Below are positions 1 through 7,498 of a DNA stretch of 13,910 nucleotides, piece after piece. The DNA is from Halobacteriales archaeon (GTDB lineage: Archaea > Halobacteriota > Halobacteria > Halobacteriales > Hikarchaeaceae). Location of the stretch: contig JAPYRM010000012.1 of NCBI GenBank assembly GCA_029941175.1, positions 1 to 13,910 of the forward strand, read 5' to 3'. How positions within the stretch are numbered: position 1 is the first letter of the stretch; each line of letters starts with the position of its first letter. Position numbers and translations under genes: made by a program. The notes beneath the pieces were generated by a model. That model did no database searches. It had not been told where the DNA came from and worked only from the letters and a program-made list of their open reading frames with translations.

Positions 1-150
1 TCCTTTTTTGTTAGCTATTTCAGCAACATTGGAAGAAGGTTCAAATCCAACATAGACTCGTTTGTCGATGGGAGATTCTGCCAATTTACGGATTTCTGCA
101 TCGGTTATGCTTTCAATCACATTCTGGGTGATTTTATCATATATCGTCAA
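1..150 (-). CDS. Tyrosyl-tRNA synthetase N-terminus-like fragment (partial, leaves the left edge; possibly degenerate)
   Basis: Fifty codons are visible from a TTG start at 150 to the window edge. The first part reads like an archaeal TyrRS N-terminus: a YDKITQN segment, an acidic helix ending in ITDAEIRKLAE, then KRVYVGFEPS, matching the family's K-x-AYIGYEPSG strand that begins the nucleotide-binding fold. In TyrRS this strand is followed at once by the HIGH ATP-binding motif and a helix. Here the sequence goes straight to SNVAEIANKKG, which better resembles the later LLADxHAYLNxKG region, as if about 28 codons had been lost in frame. TTG is the only start in frame that keeps the expected N-terminus, because a TAG lies a little upstream. 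A TATA-like box sits 33 to 26 bases before it. It could be a pseudogene, a non-catalytic paralogue or an assembly artefact; the rest lies outside the window. Confidence 0.5.
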   Translation of the reverse strand, partial: MTIYDKITQNVIESITDAEIRKLAESPIDKRVYVGFEPSSNVAEIANKKG

Positions 151-175
151 ATTAGGTAGAGATTCGTTATGAGGG

Positions 176-183
176 ATATTATA
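176..183 (-). promoter_or_regulatory. TATA-like box for the TyrRS-like fragment
   Basis: On the minus strand the bases TATAATAT are centred about 29 bases before the TTG codon at 150. This is where an archaeal TATA box would lie if transcription started at or next to the start codon. No Shine-Dalgarno sequence lies between them. The spacing matches the boxes before priL, pcn and yhhQ in this window. Read from sequence only. Confidence 0.4.
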
Positions 184-279
184 CGTTTGTCCTGTACATT
201 CCTATTGGAAAAATTCGGCGGATGGATGTTTGGTTACTGTAGGAGAGAATGTTAAAGCCAAAATAACATTTCTAATTTT

Positions 280-1203
280 TTAATCGGCATAAGGTATATC
301 AATTTCTAACCCATCATGAGCTAGGGTCAATTCTCCTTTAAATCTATTTTTTGCTTCGTTTAATAAAAGTTTAGAATTTCCACTGAAACGTGAAGAAATG
401 TGTGTGAGAACTAGATGGGAAATATCTGCTTCTGTTGCTAGATCTGCCGCCCCTATTGCTGTAGAGTGTCCAGTTAATTCTGCACGCTGTTTGTATTCTT
501 CAGTGAAAGTTGAATCGTGGATTAGCAAGTCGAATCCAGAAACGGCTTCAATAGTGGTTTTTGTTGGGCGAGTGTCTCCAGTATAGGCTATTTTTCGCCC
601 AGGTCTAGGAGGGCCAATGACCTGTTCGGGCGAGACTATAGTACCATCTTTTAATGTAATTGAATTTCCCTCATGGAGTATAGAGAAATCTTTCCCTACA
701 GGGACTCCGAGCTCCTCCGCTTTTTCTCTAAAGAATCGCCCTTTACGTTGGGTTTCTATGAGAGCATAACCTGTAGAACTAGTTTTGTGGTCTGTTTTGA
801 AAGTTTTAATTTCGTAATCGGGAGTTTTTTTGATCGTTGTATTGGGATGGGTTTCGGAAGTGATTACAAGATATCCCAGTCCAGTCCCGCAAAGGGCAAC
901 TAAATTATCTAAATAATTTTTGGTCCCAGGAGGAGTATGAATGAAAAGAGACTCTTCTCTGCCGTTAAAATCCATTGTTTGTATCAATCCTAGAAGACCA
1001 AAAATGTGATCTCCATGGATGTGAGTAAGGAATATATCCTGTATTCCAAATCCAGTCCCATAGTGCATCATTTGTCTCTGAATGCCTTCCCCTGCGTCGA
1101 AAAGAAATTTATCTCCATGAATATTAACAAGAATTCCGCTCGGGCTTCTTTCGGTTGTTGGAACCGCGCCGCTAGTCCCTAGGAAAGTAATTCGTAAGGT
1201 CAT
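280..1203 (-). CDS. rnz: Ribonuclease Z (tRNA 3' endonuclease)
   Basis: This is a zinc-dependent endonuclease of the metallo-beta-lactamase fold. It cuts the 3' trailer from precursor tRNA just after the discriminator base, in the cytoplasm. At 307 residues it is the short (ELAC1-type) form. The N-terminal FLGTSGAVPT strand is typical. The metal-binding signature THIHGDH supplies His61, His63, Asp65 and His66. Further ligands match His139, Asp210 in YTGD, His246 in GHST and His268 in THISSR. The stretch around 160-203, ending in GPPRPGRK, corresponds to the flexible exosite arm that grips tRNA. All catalytic residues are present, so it should be active. It starts with ATG and diverges from rfcC across 100 bases. 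The TyrRS-like fragment follows on the same strand after 129 bases. Confidence 0.95.
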   Translation of the reverse strand: MTLRITFLGTSGAVPTTERSPSGILVNIHGDKFLFDAGEGIQRQMMHYGTGFGIQDIFLTHIHGDHIFGLLGLIQTMDFNGREESLFIHTPPGTKNYLDNLVALCGTGLGYLVITSETHPNTTIKKTPDYEIKTFKTDHKTSSTGYALIETQRKGRFFREKAEELGVPVGKDFSILHEGNSITLKDGTIVSPEQVIGPPRPGRKIAYTGDTRPTKTTIEAVSGFDLLIHDSTFTEEYKQRAELTGHSTAIGAADLATEADISHLVLTHISSRFSGNSKLLLNEAKNRFKGELTLAHDGLEIDIPYAD

Positions 1204-1258
1204 TTAGAGATATTGTGACTCAAAGGAGATACCCGCTTCGGACTAGATTAAACGCGAT

Positions 1259-1267
1259 GGATAAATC
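1259..1267 (-). promoter_or_regulatory. Possible TATA-like box for rnz
   Basis: On the minus strand GATTTATCC resembles the boxes before priL (GTTTATCC) and pcn (TTTTTATCC). Here it lies about 60 bases before the rnz ATG, so it would give a leader of roughly 30 bases rather than a leaderless mRNA. It lies in the divergent rnz/rfcC gap and could be chance in AT-rich DNA. Confidence 0.3.
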
Positions 1268-1303
1268 GACCAATTCTTGCTTTTTGAATACCATCAAGAT
1301 GTA

Positions 1304-2302
1304 ATGGACTCACCGTTATGGATAGATAAATATTCACCTAGTGCGGGAGACTTTCCTCAAGAAGAACTCCGTTATATTTTACCAAAGTCCCAAGAGATGC
1401 CGATAAATTTTTTATTATATGGCCCAGAGGGTAGTGGTAAAACTTCTGCGGCTAGAATCATTGCAAGAAGAGGGGGGGTCGGAGGAGATTTGATTGAATT
1501 TAACATTTCAGATTTGGTTAATAGTTCTAAAAAAGAAATTGTAGAGAATCCACTTTTTTCTGGTTTTATATCATCAAAAAAGGCCCCTAGTGGGTCAAAA
1601 ACTTCACTCATTATTCACTTGATAAAAGAAAGTGCGAGTTACCCGCCTGTTTCAGGGGGTAGGAAAGTTATGATACTTGATAATTTTGAAAGTTCTCAGA
1701 GGAATTTTCAGCAGGCTCTTAGACGCATAATAGAACAATATCATCATAATACCCAGTTTATTCTCACAACACGTCAATTATGGAAAGTTATTCCTGCAAT
1801 CAGATCGCGCTGTTATTCTGTATCAGTGGGGGGAGCTCAAGATTTGGATATGGGAAGAATAATAAGAAATATATTAACTTCAGAGGGGATAGAATTTACA
1901 GAAGATGGGATTGAATTTATAGTAGATCGTGCTTCGGGAGACATTAGATCTGCAATTATGTACACACAAACGGTTGCAGAACGGAGGGGTGAAGTTGCTC
2001 TCGAGGGGGCAATTGAAATCGTTCGAGAAGTGGGGATAGAAGAACCCATTGTAGAACTTGTTGAATGTTCGTTGAATGGTCGTTTTGCAGATGCGAGATC
2101 TATTCTCGAGAGTTTAATGATAACTAGTGGATACTCGGGGGGAGAACTATTGGAGATTATAAGTAAGGTTGTGAAAGGAAGAAATGACGTAGATCCGATC
2201 GCGTTCGCGCTTGTACTTGGTGAAATTGATTTTAATCTTTCAAAGGAAGCCAATTCAATAATCCATTTGACGCATTTCTTGACAAAATTGGGATCTTTGT
2301 GA
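1304..2302 (+). CDS. rfcC: Replication factor C small-subunit homologue, RfcC type, with altered ATPase motifs
   Basis: This is a clamp-loader subunit of the AAA+ family, 332 residues long. It should work with other RFC subunits to open PCNA and load it on primed DNA. The N-terminus MDSPLWIDKYSP matches the family's LWxEKYRP. Walker A is intact (GPEGSGKT, residues 40-47). The Walker B strand is VMILDNFES (about 122-130), with Asn where the family has Glu in DEAD, and the sensor-1 strand reads FILTTRQ in place of FILSCNY. The arginine-finger motif RSRC (167-170) is present, as are the QALRRIIE helix (137-144) and the GDIRSAI sensor-2 region. ATG 1304 is preferred to the in-frame TTG at 1277 because it gives the conserved N-terminus. 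The last base overlaps asd. From memory, haloarchaeal RfcC proteins share this divergence; the large subunit is not in the window. Confidence 0.85.
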   Translation: MDSPLWIDKYSPSAGDFPQEELRYILPKSQEMPINFLLYGPEGSGKTSAARIIARRGGVGGDLIEFNISDLVNSSKKEIVENPLFSGFISSKKAPSGSKTSLIIHLIKESASYPPVSGGRKVMILDNFESSQRNFQQALRRIIEQYHHNTQFILTTRQLWKVIPAIRSRCYSVSVGGAQDLDMGRIIRNILTSEGIEFTEDGIEFIVDRASGDIRSAIMYTQTVAERRGEVALEGAIEIVREVGIEEPIVELVECSLNGRFADARSILESLMITSGYSGGELLEIISKVVKGRNDVDPIAFALVLGEIDFNLSKEANSIIHLTHFLTKLGSL

Positions 2303-2865
2303 TGAACGAGGTAGTCATATTTGTGGTCGTTGTGTTTATTGGATTTGTATTATGGAGTAAAAGAGACCCTAATAGAAAAGTTCCAATCACAGGTATTGTA
2401 GCGCCGGCAGATGGGAAAGTAAGTGTACTGAGAGAAGAAGTGAATGGGAAAATAAGAGTTGGGGTGTTCATGAATGTGTATGATGTTCACGTTAATCGTG
2501 CGCCAATGTCCGGATATGTTAAAGGGATTGAACACATACCAGGTGGATTTGTCCCTGCGTTCTCAAAAGAATCTGACAGAAATGAGAGGGTTAAAATCAT
2601 ATTTACAACTCTAGATCCGATGAGAAAACTTAAAGAAAAAACGGGAGAAGAGTGGGAAGTTGTGTTGATAGCAGGTGCACTGGCACGGCGCATAAAACCA
2701 TATATAAAAGTGGGAGATCATATTGAAAGGGGAGAGCGTATTGGCCACATTGAGTTTGGTAGCCGTGTTGATGTGGTATTTCCTAAGGAGAGATGTATAG
2801 AGGAAGTATTGGTCAAAATTGGAGAAAGAGTTCGGGCAGGAGAATCTATTTTGATGGAAAGTTGA
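2302..2865 (+). CDS. asd: Archaetidylserine/phosphatidylserine decarboxylase proenzyme
   Basis: This pyruvoyl enzyme decarboxylates archaetidylserine to archaetidylethanolamine at the membrane. The 187-residue protein opens with one hydrophobic segment (residues 3-18) that should anchor it. The APADGKV motif (34-40), NVYDVHVNRAP (58-68, with catalytic Asp and His) and a GGF..AF loop are all family features. The self-cleavage site is FGSR: cutting between Gly153 and Ser154 would turn Ser154 into the pyruvoyl group and leave a short alpha chain of 34 residues. The length fits the compact prokaryotic form without the bacterial N-terminal extension. The ATG overlaps the rfcC stop (TGATG), so translation is probably coupled. 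A GTG one codon earlier is possible. Its stop lies five bases from that of the convergent trmG10. The archaeal lipid substrate is inferred from the likely host. Confidence 0.9.
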   Translation: MNEVVIFVVVVFIGFVLWSKRDPNRKVPITGIVAPADGKVSVLREEVNGKIRVGVFMNVYDVHVNRAPMSGYVKGIEHIPGGFVPAFSKESDRNERVKIIFTTLDPMRKLKEKTGEEWEVVLIAGALARRIKPYIKVGDHIERGERIGHIEFGSRVDVVFPKERCIEEVLVKIGERVRAGESILMES

Positions 2866-2870
2866 ACAGA

Positions 2871-3836
2871 TTATTTATGGAGAATGTGGACATGTCTAGT
2901 CAAAGATTTGTGGACTCTTCTTGTGAAGTGATTTTTCAGAATCCAACCAGTTTGTTTAGCTAACTTTTCGAGTGGAAAGTCAGAGATTGCAACTACTTTA
3001 GAAGTGAGAAGAGATGCTTCTTCAAGGGTGTGTTTTATGAGGACATCTAGTTCATATCCGGCTATTTTTGATTGACGACCATAAGGGACATCGAAAAGGA
3101 TTGAATCGACTTTGACAGAGATGGGTAGATTTGCAGCATCGCCTTGAATGATTACGAAATTTTTAGTAGAGTAATATCGAAGGTTTTGGTTCGCGCCAAC
3201 TGCCATTTTTTGTTGTGCATCTATGCCATAAACGGTTGCCCCCATCAATGCGGCTTCTATAAGAATACCGCCGGTACCGCACATGGGATCGAGGACTATG
3301 GAATTGGATCTTGCTCCAGCCAAATTGGCAATTGCCCGTGCCTCGATTGGATCCATACTCCCGGGTTGAAAGAAAGGTTTTTTTGTGGGACTGCGATCCA
3401 TATGTCCTTTCAAGCTTGTTTTGATCAGGCGCCCGACTATACAGATGTCTCCTGAAAAAAGAACTCGGATTTCGTGAGTGGGGTTGTTTAGATCGACAGA
3501 GAAGCCTTTATTAACAAATATAGTTCCCACTTCTCGTTCTATTTTTTTTGTATCAATGTTTGTGGACTTTCGAATATCTCTAGCTCGAATGGCTATGGTT
3601 CCGGGTTGGTCTAAGGTAATAGTGTTTATACAGGAGAAGAGTTCAGACAGGGATGACGAGGTCTGCAATAAGACCGTGCTAACTCGATGGGTATAGCCTA
3701 GATGTACGATTCTAAGAGGGAAAATTGTTTTTGCGAGAGCTAATCCGGGTGCGATTATATGGACCCCATTTGCCGCATTTTGAGCCTCTGCTGCGGCAAA
3801 ATCGTCTTCTTCTCCTGCCAATTCTAGTACATACAC
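2871..3836 (-). CDS. trmG10: tRNA (guanine-10-N2) methyltransferase, THUMP domain
   Basis: This protein probably uses S-adenosylmethionine to make N2-methyl- or N2,N2-dimethylguanosine at position 10 of tRNA. An N-terminal THUMP-containing half (about 1-150) binds RNA. The Rossmann methyltransferase half follows, beginning with the conserved KKPFFQPGSMDP lead-in (152-163). Motif I is DPMCGTGG (183-190), the acidic SAM-ribose residue lies in GIDAQ (204-208), GDAANLP is at 232-238, and the catalytic motif is DVPYG (249-253), where the family mostly has DPPY. At 321 residues the length is normal. I chose GTG at 3836 because MYVLELAGEED matches the expected N-terminus; a TTG at 3911 would add 25 unconserved residues and overlap hisG. 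It lies 67 bases behind hisG on the same strand and could be co-transcribed. Family assignment is firm; position 10 is by homology. Confidence 0.85.
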   Translation of the reverse strand: MYVLELAGEEDDFAAAEAQNAANGVHIIAPGLALAKTIFPLRIVHLGYTHRVSTVLLQTSSSLSELFSCINTITLDQPGTIAIRARDIRKSTNIDTKKIEREVGTIFVNKGFSVDLNNPTHEIRVLFSGDICIVGRLIKTSLKGHMDRSPTKKPFFQPGSMDPIEARAIANLAGARSNSIVLDPMCGTGGILIEAALMGATVYGIDAQQKMAVGANQNLRYYSTKNFVIIQGDAANLPISVKVDSILFDVPYGRQSKIAGYELDVLIKHTLEEASLLTSKVVAISDFPLEKLAKQTGWILKNHFTRRVHKSLTRHVHILHK

Positions 3837-3903
3837 AGAAACGATTCGGTTCTGATAAATGATGAGGATATCGATGCCCACGAAATGTGACAAATATAGA
3901 ATC

Positions 3904-4770
3904 TTATTCAACTAGTCTGTCGATGGTGGTTACCAAAATGCCAGTGGCTCCTTTTTCTTTTAGAGATCCGATTGTATTGAAAACATCTTGTTCATCTACT
4001 ACAGCATGGACAGCTACCAAAGATCCCTCACTAGTATCTATCACGGTTGGACCAGATAATCCAGGTATAACAGCGGTGATATCTTCTAATTTGTCTCGAG
4101 GGGCATTCATCATCAAATATCTCTTGTTTTTAGCAGCAAGTACAGAAGAAAGTGCCCCAGCAATCTTTGTGGTTAAGAGATGGTCTTGTACATCGATTCG
4201 GGAGATTAATCTGGCGCTGCTGCTCAACACCTCTTTGAGGATAACGAGTTGATTGCTGCGAAGAGTTTCTCCAGAGCTAACAATGTCTACAATTGCATCT
4301 GCCATGTGGACGTGAGGCGTGAGTTCGGTTGCTCCTCCAACTTTTACTATTTTTATGTCGATGCCTTGATTTTCAAAGAAAGTTTTGGTTATGTTTGGGA
4401 ACTCCGTTGCGATACGTTTTCCTTGTAATTTTTCGATAGAATCGATTGACTCGTCAGAGTTGATACGAGGATCGAGCGAAGCTACCACAAGTTTGCATTT
4501 TCCAAAATCCAAATCCAAAATCTCGACTATGTTGTCAAAATTCTTTTCTTGAATTTGGTCGTGTCCGGTGATTCCGATATCTGCTGCACCACTGCTAACA
4601 TATCTAGGAATATCTTCTGATCGGACATAGATAACAGTGGTATCAGGAATGGTTGTATCTGCCCAAAGTTTCCGGTCTTGTTGAGAGTCACTCGCTTTGA
4701 TTCCAGCTCTAGATAATAAATTAGATGCGGGAGCGTGGAGACGGCCTTTATTCGGTAACGCGATTCTCAT
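3904..4770 (-). CDS. hisG: ATP phosphoribosyltransferase, long form
   Basis: This enzyme catalyses the first step of histidine synthesis, joining ATP and phosphoribosyl pyrophosphate to give N1-(5-phosphoribosyl)-ATP. At 288 residues it is the long form, which does not need HisZ. The N-terminus MRIALPNKGRL is the classic HisG start. GAADIGITGHD (61-71) and the PRPP-binding segment from GATELTPHVH through DIVSSGETL (146-170) are intact. Residues from about 215 to the end (NAPRDKLEDI, then VAVHAVV and TGILVTTIDRLVE) form the ACT-like C-terminal domain that binds histidine for feedback inhibition. No other his gene is in the window, so the pathway is scattered, as in many archaea. It diverges from mtaD over 91 bases, where both promoters must lie. 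I see no clear operator there. Confidence 0.95.
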   Translation of the reverse strand: MRIALPNKGRLHAPASNLLSRAGIKASDSQQDRKLWADTTIPDTTVIYVRSEDIPRYVSSGAADIGITGHDQIQEKNFDNIVEILDLDFGKCKLVVASLDPRINSDESIDSIEKLQGKRIATEFPNITKTFFENQGIDIKIVKVGGATELTPHVHMADAIVDIVSSGETLRSNQLVILKEVLSSSARLISRIDVQDHLLTTKIAGALSSVLAAKNKRYLMMNAPRDKLEDITAVIPGLSGPTVIDTSEGSLVAVHAVVDEQDVFNTIGSLKEKGATGILVTTIDRLVE

Positions 4771-4861
4771 AAGTATACCTAATGTAATCTATGAGAAACA
4801 CTCTTTCGGTATATCGAGATCATATCGTAGGAACTAATGTCCTCTGTTTCAAAGAGAATAT

Positions 4862-6166
4862 ATGAATACCCTAAGTGTCACAGGAGGCAGGGTCTTGCGA
4901 GGAGACTTGGCACTAGAATTTTCAGATGTGCTCATTGACGTCGAAAAAGGAGTAATTTTGGAAGTGGGAAAGTCGCTCCGGGGTGATGAAGAAATTGACG
5001 CTAGAGGGGGGTTGGTCATTCCAGGTTTGGTAAATGCACATACCCACATAGCTATGACACTTTTACGGGGTTATTCGGATGATAAACCACTCGATAAATG
5101 GTTGAAAGAAGACATATGGCCTATTGAATCTCATTTGACGCCCGAAGATGTTTATATAGGATCCCAATTGGCTTTGGTAGAATTAATTAAATCTGGTACG
5201 ACTACTTTTTGTGACATGTACTTTCACATGTCAGAAGTAGCAAGAGCCACTGATACTTCGGGGATGCGTGCGGTATTGGGACAAGGTGTGGTGACGGTTG
5301 GTAAAAAAAAGAATGATGCTTATTCTGATGCTGAAAAAGGGCTAGAATTTGCTGAAGAGTACAATGGTTTTGCGGATGGTAGAATTAAGACAGCGTTTAT
5401 GCCGCATAGTATAAATACAGTTGATTTAGAGTATTTTGAAGAACACATCCCTCGTGCTAGAGCGATGGGAATTCCGATCCACATCCATGCTAACGAAACG
5501 TTAGAAGATGTTGAGAAAACTATCAAATTGCACGGAATGAGACCAATAGAACTTGCAGCGGAATGCAATATTTTGACTTCGGGGGATTTTGCAGCTCATT
5601 GTGTTCATGTTGATTCGAATGAAATTGATATTTTGGCCAGTAATGGCATAGGGGTTGTTCATTGTCCGGCATCTAATATGAAATTGGCTAGTGGAATTGC
5701 ACCAATTCAAAAATTACAGGACGCAGGAGTAACAATAGGGCTTGGAACAGACGGGGCTGCTTCGAATAATGACTTAGATTTATTTGGAGAAATGAGAGAT
5801 GCTGCGATGGTAGGAAAACTATCTGCTAAAAGTGCTAGTGCTGTAAATGCCACATCAGTTGTTTCTATGGCCACAGTGGGTGGGGCAAAAATATTGGATA
5901 TTCCTGCGGGGAGAGTAGAACCAGGTTTGGTTGCAGATCTAGCGGTGTTGGGCCTTGAAGCGGCGCATCTTACTCCGGTTAGAAAATGTGTCGATCTTCT
6001 CGTATATGCGGCCAAAGGTTCGGATGTCGTTCATACCATTTGTGATGGAAAGGTCCTGATGAAAGACAAGGAGATATTAACTTTAGATGAATCTAAAATT
6101 ATAGCTACTGCTAGTGCGTGTGCAGATGATCTTAACGGGCGGATAGGAAACAAGAGGGTAATTTAA
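4862..6166 (+). CDS. mtaD: 5-methylthioadenosine / S-adenosylhomocysteine (5'-deoxyadenosine) deaminase
   Basis: This metal-dependent amidohydrolase of 434 residues removes the 6-amino group from adenosine-type by-products of SAM chemistry: S-adenosylhomocysteine, methylthioadenosine and, in methanogens, 5'-deoxyadenosine (where it is called DadD). An N-terminal beta-sandwich segment is followed by the TIM barrel. Metal ligands are His60 and His62 in NAHTHIAM, His209 in HIHANE, and Asp297 in LGTDGAASNN. The AAHCVHVD segment (244-251) carries the catalytic histidine, and CPASNMKLASG (268-278) is a family signature. The C-terminus returns to the sandwich (GLVADLAVL, ICDGKVLMKD). ahcY follows after 51 bases on the same strand, and both act on S-adenosylhomocysteine. 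No Shine-Dalgarno sequence precedes the ATG. The exact preferred substrate cannot be read from sequence. Confidence 0.9.
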   Translation: MNTLSVTGGRVLRGDLALEFSDVLIDVEKGVILEVGKSLRGDEEIDARGGLVIPGLVNAHTHIAMTLLRGYSDDKPLDKWLKEDIWPIESHLTPEDVYIGSQLALVELIKSGTTTFCDMYFHMSEVARATDTSGMRAVLGQGVVTVGKKKNDAYSDAEKGLEFAEEYNGFADGRIKTAFMPHSINTVDLEYFEEHIPRARAMGIPIHIHANETLEDVEKTIKLHGMRPIELAAECNILTSGDFAAHCVHVDSNEIDILASNGIGVVHCPASNMKLASGIAPIQKLQDAGVTIGLGTDGAASNNDLDLFGEMRDAAMVGKLSAKSASAVNATSVVSMATVGGAKILDIPAGRVEPGLVADLAVLGLEAAHLTPVRKCVDLLVYAAKGSDVVHTICDGKVLMKDKEILTLDESKIIATASACADDLNGRIGNKRVI

Positions 6167-6188
6167 TATGGATAGGATCTTGGAACAC

Positions 6189-6196
6189 TTTTTTTT
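6189..6196 (+). promoter_or_regulatory. T8 tract between mtaD and ahcY: terminator or core promoter element
   Basis: Eight consecutive T residues lie 23 bases after the mtaD stop and 22-29 bases before the ahcY ATG. Archaeal transcription commonly ends at such T-runs, so it may terminate mtaD mRNA. The same bases lie where a TATA-like element for ahcY would be. A GAGG close before the ahcY ATG would serve translation only if the start site lies further upstream, or if mtaD and ahcY share one mRNA. Confidence 0.3.
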
Positions 6197-6217
6197 CGTG
6201 CGTCACTTAGAGGGATT

Positions 6218-7498
6218 ATGACTGTTTATCCTACTGTTTCAGATTCCTTTGAAAATGTGGATGATTATCTAGACACAGGGGGAAGAAAAATGGAATGGGC
6301 TGCGGCCAATATGCCTATTCTTTCTTTTTTACGCGAGCAATTCGTTCGAGAAAAACCTTTTCAAGGAGAATGTATAGGGGTAGCTTTGCATGTTGAGGCA
6401 AAAACTGCGGTGTTATTAGAATTACTAGTAGAAGGTGGGGCGAAGGTTGCAGTGACTGGTTGCAATCCTCTTTCGACTCATGATGATGTGAGTTTTGTTT
6501 TGGATTCAAATCCAATGATTTCTAGTTATGCTAAAAAGGGAATTACTGATGAAGAATATTATAAAGGGATAGAAGCTGTGATTTCTCACGATCCTACTTT
6601 GACGTTGGATGACGGGGGAGATCTAATTTTTGCGTTGCATAAAAATCATAAAGAAAAAATAAAGAATGTGATTGGGGGATGTGAAGAGACTACGACGGGG
6701 GTACATCGTCTCAAATCTATGGAAAGTAAAGGAGGACTCAAATATCCTGTTTTTGCAGTCAATGACACTCCAATGAAGCGTTTATTTGATAACATCCATG
6801 GAACTGGAGAATCGGCCATACTATCAATTGCGATTACGACTAATTTTTCATGGGCAGGTAAAACAGTGGTCGTTGCAGGATATGGTTATTGTGGAAGGGG
6901 AGTGGCCAAGAAATTATCTGGCCAAAATGCACGTGTGATAATTACAGAAGTGGACTCATTGAGGGCGTTGGAAGCCTATATGGAAGGATACGAAGTGATG
7001 CCAATGGTTCAAGCAGCACACAGGGGTGACGTGTTTATTACAACGACAGGAAATTGTGATATTCTTAACAGAAATCATTTTGAACTAATGCGGGATGGAG
7101 TCATTCTCGCAAATGCAGGGCATTTCAATGTTGAGATTAATATAAAAGAGCTAGAAAAATTTGCCACATCCAAACGAATGGTAAGGGATGGGATTCAAGA
7201 ATATCAATTGGGAGATGGACGTAGAATTAATGTACTTGCTTCGGGGAGGCTTGTTAATTTGGCTACTCCATTGTCTCTTGGGCATCCGATTGAGATAATG
7301 GATCAAAGTTTTGGGATGCAAGCTGTGTGTATGCGCGAGTTAGTTGTAAATCCCACGTACGTTCCAGGGGTACATTCAGTGCCAATTGAATTAGATACAC
7401 AAGTGGCGGAAATCAAGCTTAGATCGGAAGGAATTGAGATAGACTATCTTTCAGAAACGCAGGAGAGTTACTTGAAAGAGTGGGAGCTTGGAACGTGA
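6218..7498 (+). CDS. ahcY: Adenosylhomocysteinase (possibly acting on S-inosylhomocysteine)
   Basis: This NAD-dependent hydrolase splits S-adenosylhomocysteine to homocysteine and adenosine, relieving product inhibition of methyltransferases. At 426 residues it has the archaeal length, lacking the bacterial insertion. [11 protein letters not shown] (56-66) and [11 protein letters not shown] (80-90) form the substrate domain. [12 protein letters not shown] (154-165) and [12 protein letters not shown] (181-192, with the conserved Lys187 and Asp191) are catalytic signatures. The NAD site is GYGYCGRG (221-228), and GHFNVEI (301-307) lies near the cofactor. The C-terminus ends YLKEWELGT, without the Lys/Tyr tail that bacterial and eukaryotic enzymes use to cap the neighbour's NAD. 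It sits behind mtaD and overlaps hjc by four bases (GTGA). In methanogens carrying DadD, the homologous enzyme hydrolyses S-inosylhomocysteine, and the pairing here makes that a real alternative. Confidence 0.95.
   Translation: MTVYPTVSDSFENVDDYLDTGGRKMEWAAANMPILSFLREQFVREKPFQGECIGVALHVEAKTAVLLELLVEGGAKVAVTGCNPLSTHDDVSFVLDSNPMISSYAKKGITDEEYYKGIEAVISHDPTLTLDDGGDLIFALHKNHKEKIKNVIGGCEETTTGVHRLKSMESKGGLKYPVFAVNDTPMKRLFDNIHGTGESAILSIAITTNFSWAGKTVVVAGYGYCGRGVAKKLSGQNARVIITEVDSLRALEAYMEGYEVMPMVQAAHRGDVFITTTGNCDILNRNHFELMRDGVILANAGHFNVEINIKELEKFATSKRMVRDGIQEYQLGDGRRINVLASGRLVNLATPLSLGHPIEIMDQSFGMQAVCMRELVVNPTYVPGVHSVPIELDTQVAEIKLRSEGIEIDYLSETQESYLKEWELGT

Noticed and set aside
1277..1303. Upstream in-frame TTG start for rfcC, with an AT-rich box (TAGATTAAAC) about 28 bases before it
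   Set aside because: The nine extra residues are not RFC-like, while ATG 1304 gives the conserved PLWIDKYSP N-terminus. The promoter spacing keeps it as a weak alternative only.
1837..2253. 138-codon minus-strand frame inside rfcC
   Set aside because: It is antisense to a clear gene, serine- and isoleucine-rich, and has no recognisable features.
2233..2299. Possible PCNA-interacting motif at the RfcC C-terminus (IIHLTHFL)
   Set aside because: It has the spaced Leu, Phe and Leu but lacks the leading Gln and the paired aromatic residues; too weak to call.
3837..3911. Upstream TTG start for trmG10, adding 25 residues
   Set aside because: It would overlap the end of hisG, and the added residues do not resemble the family; GTG 3836 gives the expected MYVLEL start.
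3887..4252. 121-codon plus-strand frame opposite hisG
   Set aside because: It is a shadow of the hisG C-terminal domain with low-complexity composition.
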